Origin: Agarophyton chilense | Taxonomy: Eukaryota > Rhodophyta > Florideophyceae > Gracilariales > Gracilariaceae | Direction of reading: 5' to 3' | NCBI GenBank assembly: GCA_030374765.1 | Contig: JARGXX010000060.1 | Coordinates: 1 to 32,908 of the forward strand | DNA length: 32,908 nucleotides | Shown here: piece by piece, positions 30,523 to 32,908 of the stretch | How positions within the stretch are numbered: the stretch's first letter is position 1 | How the letters are laid out: each line of letters begins with the position of its first letter | Notes under the pieces: model-generated | Told to the model about the DNA's origin: nothing | Databases searched by the model: none | What the model saw: the letters and a program-made list of their open reading frames with translations, nothing else | Position numbers and translations under genes: made by a program

Positions 30523-31250
30523 TGACGGCCGACAGAGGTGCGCTCCGACTTCATCGGGGGTCCCGATGAAGTCCCCGCGCACCTCTGTCGGCCGACATAA
30601 TACATATAATTTTGTAATTTTTGGAACGCTCAGGTGTACACGGTGCACTCTGTCGGCCGACATAATACATATAATTTTGTAATTTTTGGAACGCTCAGGT
30701 GTACACGGTGCACTCTGTCGGCCGACATCTCAGAAACGCATCATGCGTGAGGTTATGGGGTATTTGTCGGCCGACAGGGGTGCCCTGCGACTGAAGTCGC
30801 AGCACACCCCTGGCGGCCCACAAATGGCCCGAATGGTGTCCCTACAACATGTTGGTGAATTGTCGGCCGACAGGGGTGTGCTTCGACTTCATCGGTGGAC
30901 CGATGAAGTCGCAGGGCACCCCTGTCGGCCGACAAATACGCCATAACATCACGCATGATGCGTTTCTGAGATGTTGGTCGACTGTCGGCCGACAGAATGC
31001 ACCGTGTACACCTGGGCGTCCTAAAAATTACAAAATTATATATATTAGGTCGGCCGACAGAGGTGCGCGGGGACTTCATCGGGACCCCCGATGAAGTCGG
31101 AGCGCACCTCTGTCGGCCGACAGAATGCACCGTGTACACCTGGGCGTCCTAAAAATTACAAAATTATATGTATTACGTCGGCCGACAGAGGTGCGTGGGG
31201 ACTTCATCGGGACCCCCGATGAAGTCGGAGCGCACCTCTGACGGCCGACA
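30523..31250. repeat. Array of 13 near-palindromic 12-mers arranged as a large inverted repeat
   Basis: The core TGTCGGCCGACA or a one- to two-base variant starts at 30523, 30586, 30651, 30716, 30765, 30811, 30861, 30923, 30983, 31048, 31111, 31176 and 31239. Spacing is 60-65 bp at the flanks and 46-50 bp in the middle. The spacers fall into classes. Class A spacers are hairpins (GAGGTGCGC...GCGCACCTC around GACTTCATCGGG/CCCGATGAAGTC). Class B (TAATACATATAATTTTGTAA..., 53 bp) appears twice on the left in direct orientation and twice on the right inverted. Class C contains GCATCATGCGTGA and its inverse. Class D is a second hairpin type with GGGGTGC/GCACCCC ends. The order is A-B-B-C-D-E-D'-C'-B'-A'-B'-A'. 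The array ends 173 bp before the ORF at 31424. Candidate roles are transposase-binding sites, a transposon end, or a two-way promoter. Confidence 0.9.
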
Positions 31251-31423
31251 GAATGCAACCAGGATAGCTGCGAAGTCGTTCCGCAACAACCGTTCTTCCG
31301 TGCGCGCTCCTCAACCATACTCACAATCTTTCCGTACCCACCCGCACCCACCCGCACCCGCTGCTCTCTTTCGCTCAGGCTCTCGTGACGACCGCCCGTG
31401 AGGTTGTTTGAACATGTACATAA

Positions 31424-32635
31424 ATGGCTACAGAACCCAAGAGAACTTCTTCATCGCCTGCGGCCGACACCTTCGAAATGGGTAAACTGTTTGGTACGGG
31501 GGATGAAGTTATCAGGGCGTGTCTGGATTTGCGTGATCGTTACGCATTAACGAGGCGGGAGGAAGATGAGCCGCGAAAAGTGGGGCACACTGCATTCATC
31601 GATTTCGCAATTGCCAATCGCCACATCCTACCGGAGACCGCGAAGTTTTTTTATACTCTCCTAGGTCCCGACCACACCAATTACACAGAAGATGAGCTCC
31701 GAGTTGTAGGAATGAGGGGCTCGAACTGTCAGAATTATTTCTCGGCGAGGTTGCTGGATATAAGGGATGGGGACCCAGATAGGCGCGTGAGGGACGTTTG
31801 GAACGCGTACGAGGCGGTGGAGTTCAAGGGCATCCCGAAGAATGTCACTTTGGCAGAGTTCTTCAAAGGTCTGGATACAACCCGAAAGAAGGCGAGCAAA
31901 AGCCGGGCTCCATTCGCGACCGACTTCCCGACAATGTTCCAGAGGTTGCTGTTCCTCATTTGTATTCAGTCGGTCTCTATGGAGAAGAGAAGAGTCTCCC
32001 GTAAGCGAATAAAGGGGGACAGAACCTACGATACGCCATTTTCGAAGGTGGCGATTTATGACAAACCAGTAGCTCAGCGTGTGGGCTTTGGTGTGCAGCT
32101 CGTCAATAACGCGTGGGACAGCTTCGCCCAGTATTTTGGATTCCCTGGCGTGGAATTCATGGTTTTGCCCTTTATCCATCTACGATATTCTGATATGCAG
32201 TTCCAGGCAATCGGAAACAGAAGGGATGGGTTCTCTCATAAGGACATGGTCCAACGACTCCTTCCTGGTAGAAACCGTACTTTATTGGAGGAGGATGTCG
32301 TCCCATGGGCGTGGAACCTGCCGGAGTACGTTGACACTCCACTTAGTATGTTGGCCAAAGAGTTTCTCGCTGACCTGCACAAAGTGGTGGTGAATGAGCA
32401 GCTTAACTCTATATCAGCTCCGGAAAGATGGGACGTTCTAAAGCCGTTTACATACACTTTGCCTGGAGTGTTTGCGGAGAGATTCGACTGCTTCTCGAAC
32501 TCTCTTATCTCTACCATCTCGAAACATATCGCCACTAAAGCTGCGAGGGAGTGTGGAGGTGTAAGTGGTGGCTGCAACAAAGGCGGAACCTACTATGGTT
32601 ATGGAAGAAGACGAAATAGAAGTTGTACCCCCTGA
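31424..32635 (+). CDS. Intact unknown ORF beside the palindromic array
   Basis: A 403-residue soluble protein with balanced composition and no low-complexity body. Notable stretches are HTAFIDFAIANRHILPET, FFYTLLGPDHTNY, FPTMFQRLLFLICIQSVSME, GVQLVNNAWDSFAQYFGFPG and WAWNLPEYVDTPLSMLAKEF. I recognise no domain. The C-terminal 25 residues (GGCNKGGTYYGYGRRRNRS) look unlike the rest. At 32560 the frame may shift, or an intron donor (GTAAGT) may lead into the acidic stretch in the next frame (VMEEDEIEVVPPEKD). The start at 31424 follows the palindromic array by 173 bp. Together with the transposase-like finger to its right it probably belongs to the same mobile element. Confidence 0.55.
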   Translation: MATEPKRTSSSPAADTFEMGKLFGTGDEVIRACLDLRDRYALTRREEDEPRKVGHTAFIDFAIANRHILPETAKFFYTLLGPDHTNYTEDELRVVGMRGSNCQNYFSARLLDIRDGDPDRRVRDVWNAYEAVEFKGIPKNVTLAEFFKGLDTTRKKASKSRAPFATDFPTMFQRLLFLICIQSVSMEKRRVSRKRIKGDRTYDTPFSKVAIYDKPVAQRVGFGVQLVNNAWDSFAQYFGFPGVEFMVLPFIHLRYSDMQFQAIGNRRDGFSHKDMVQRLLPGRNRTLLEEDVVPWAWNLPEYVDTPLSMLAKEFLADLHKVVVNEQLNSISAPERWDVLKPFTYTLPGVFAERFDCFSNSLISTISKHIATKAARECGGVSGGCNKGGTYYGYGRRRNRSCTP

Positions 32636-32748
32636 GAAAGATTCGGAGGCTCCGGCTGTGAAGGGTGGAGAGGGAGTGGAGGGTGGGACGGGAATGAGGA
32701 AGAGGAACAGGGTGTTGGTCAGCATTCTTCCACAGCTGGACCAAGTCG

Positions 32749-32908
32749 GTCGAATCTGAGTCGGTGGATATTCTGCCGCCTCACGACCTTACCTCTCTGG
32801 ATGATATAATGTCTCTCCAAAAGTACGAGTCGGAGATGGATAAGCACTGTCGAATGTACAATTGTACTTTCGAGAACCAGGGGAGATTGACGAGACATTG
32901 CGCAGCAA
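32749..32908 (+). CDS. Possible start of a second transposase (C2H2-like finger), cut by the window end
   Basis: In this frame the sequence reads a Leu/Asp/Ser-rich segment (DLTSLDDIMSLQKYESEM) and then HCRMYNCTFENQGRLTRHC. That resembles the finger at the start of the transposase at 5608 (CTF...GHTSLVQHQRRC): Cys, CTF, a small loop ending in Gly, Leu, His, Cys. If real, it is the N-terminus of a Plavaka-like transposase reading out of the window. The upstream exon or start codon is not clear, and an intron or frameshift near 32740 is needed to link it to the acidic stretch at 32565-32759. Confidence 0.35.

Noticed and set aside
30523..31250. Superficial likeness of the palindromic array to a CRISPR array
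   Set aside because: The spacers are not unique: they recur directly and inverted, and several are hairpins. The context is eukaryotic transposon DNA with no Cas gene.

Overview
The window reads as a repeat-rich stretch of a filamentous fungal genome, most likely a basidiomycete (Agaricomycete type). The basis is the element content: Ty3/gypsy retrotransposons, one with a terminal chromodomain; a Plavaka/KDZ-like DNA transposase; purine-rich accessory ORFs; and compact genes with CT-rich leaders. This assignment is inference. Most coding material is broken by in-frame stops or frameshifts. The clearest intact ORFs are at 14254-15183, 24040-24864, 25827-26464 and 31424-about 32560.

Layout. 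1-3263: decayed Ty3/gypsy pol on +, cut off at its 3' end. 3264-5500: a junction, a perfect hairpin, and a tandem array (about 3940-4855) whose units each carry a splice-donor-like and a branch-point-like motif on the minus strand at a nearly fixed 45-bp spacing. 5608-8789: decayed Plavaka-like transposase on +, meeting purine-rich accessory ORFs on the minus strand (8824-11642). 11890-12601 and 12727-13557 (minus): degenerate remnants of two housekeeping genes, a Qri7/Kae1/TsaD-family gene and the decapping factor DCP1. 14254-15183: intact Cys-rich/basic protein. 15676-16473: ORF built on a 51-bp minisatellite. 18582-20262 (+): one reading frame crossed by six stops, convergent with a chromodomain-bearing Ty3/gypsy pol fragment (20592-22765, minus).

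22998-32908: a minus ORF; an intact ketopantoate-reductase-like gene (24040-24864); a small ORF and a four-helix membrane protein; then a very long minus-strand reading (30232 to 26546) that joins a domain shared with the first accessory ORF, a ParB/sulfiredoxin-like domain, a helical region, basic/acidic linkers and a 2-oxoglutarate-oxygenase-like double-stranded beta-helix. Upstream of it lies a 728-bp array of 13 near-palindromic 12-mers (core TGTCGGCCGACA) at fairly regular spacing, itself arranged as a large inverted repeat. To its right are an intact unknown ORF and the possible zinc-finger start of a second transposase at the window edge.

Working model (inference): two related large DNA transposons, one at about 3.3-11.7 kb and one at about 23-33+ kb, share an accessory protein family. 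The second carries the ParB-like/oxygenase-like fusion and the palindromic array, which is a candidate transposase-binding or regulatory region. The best candidate for an undescribed system is 26546-32908.
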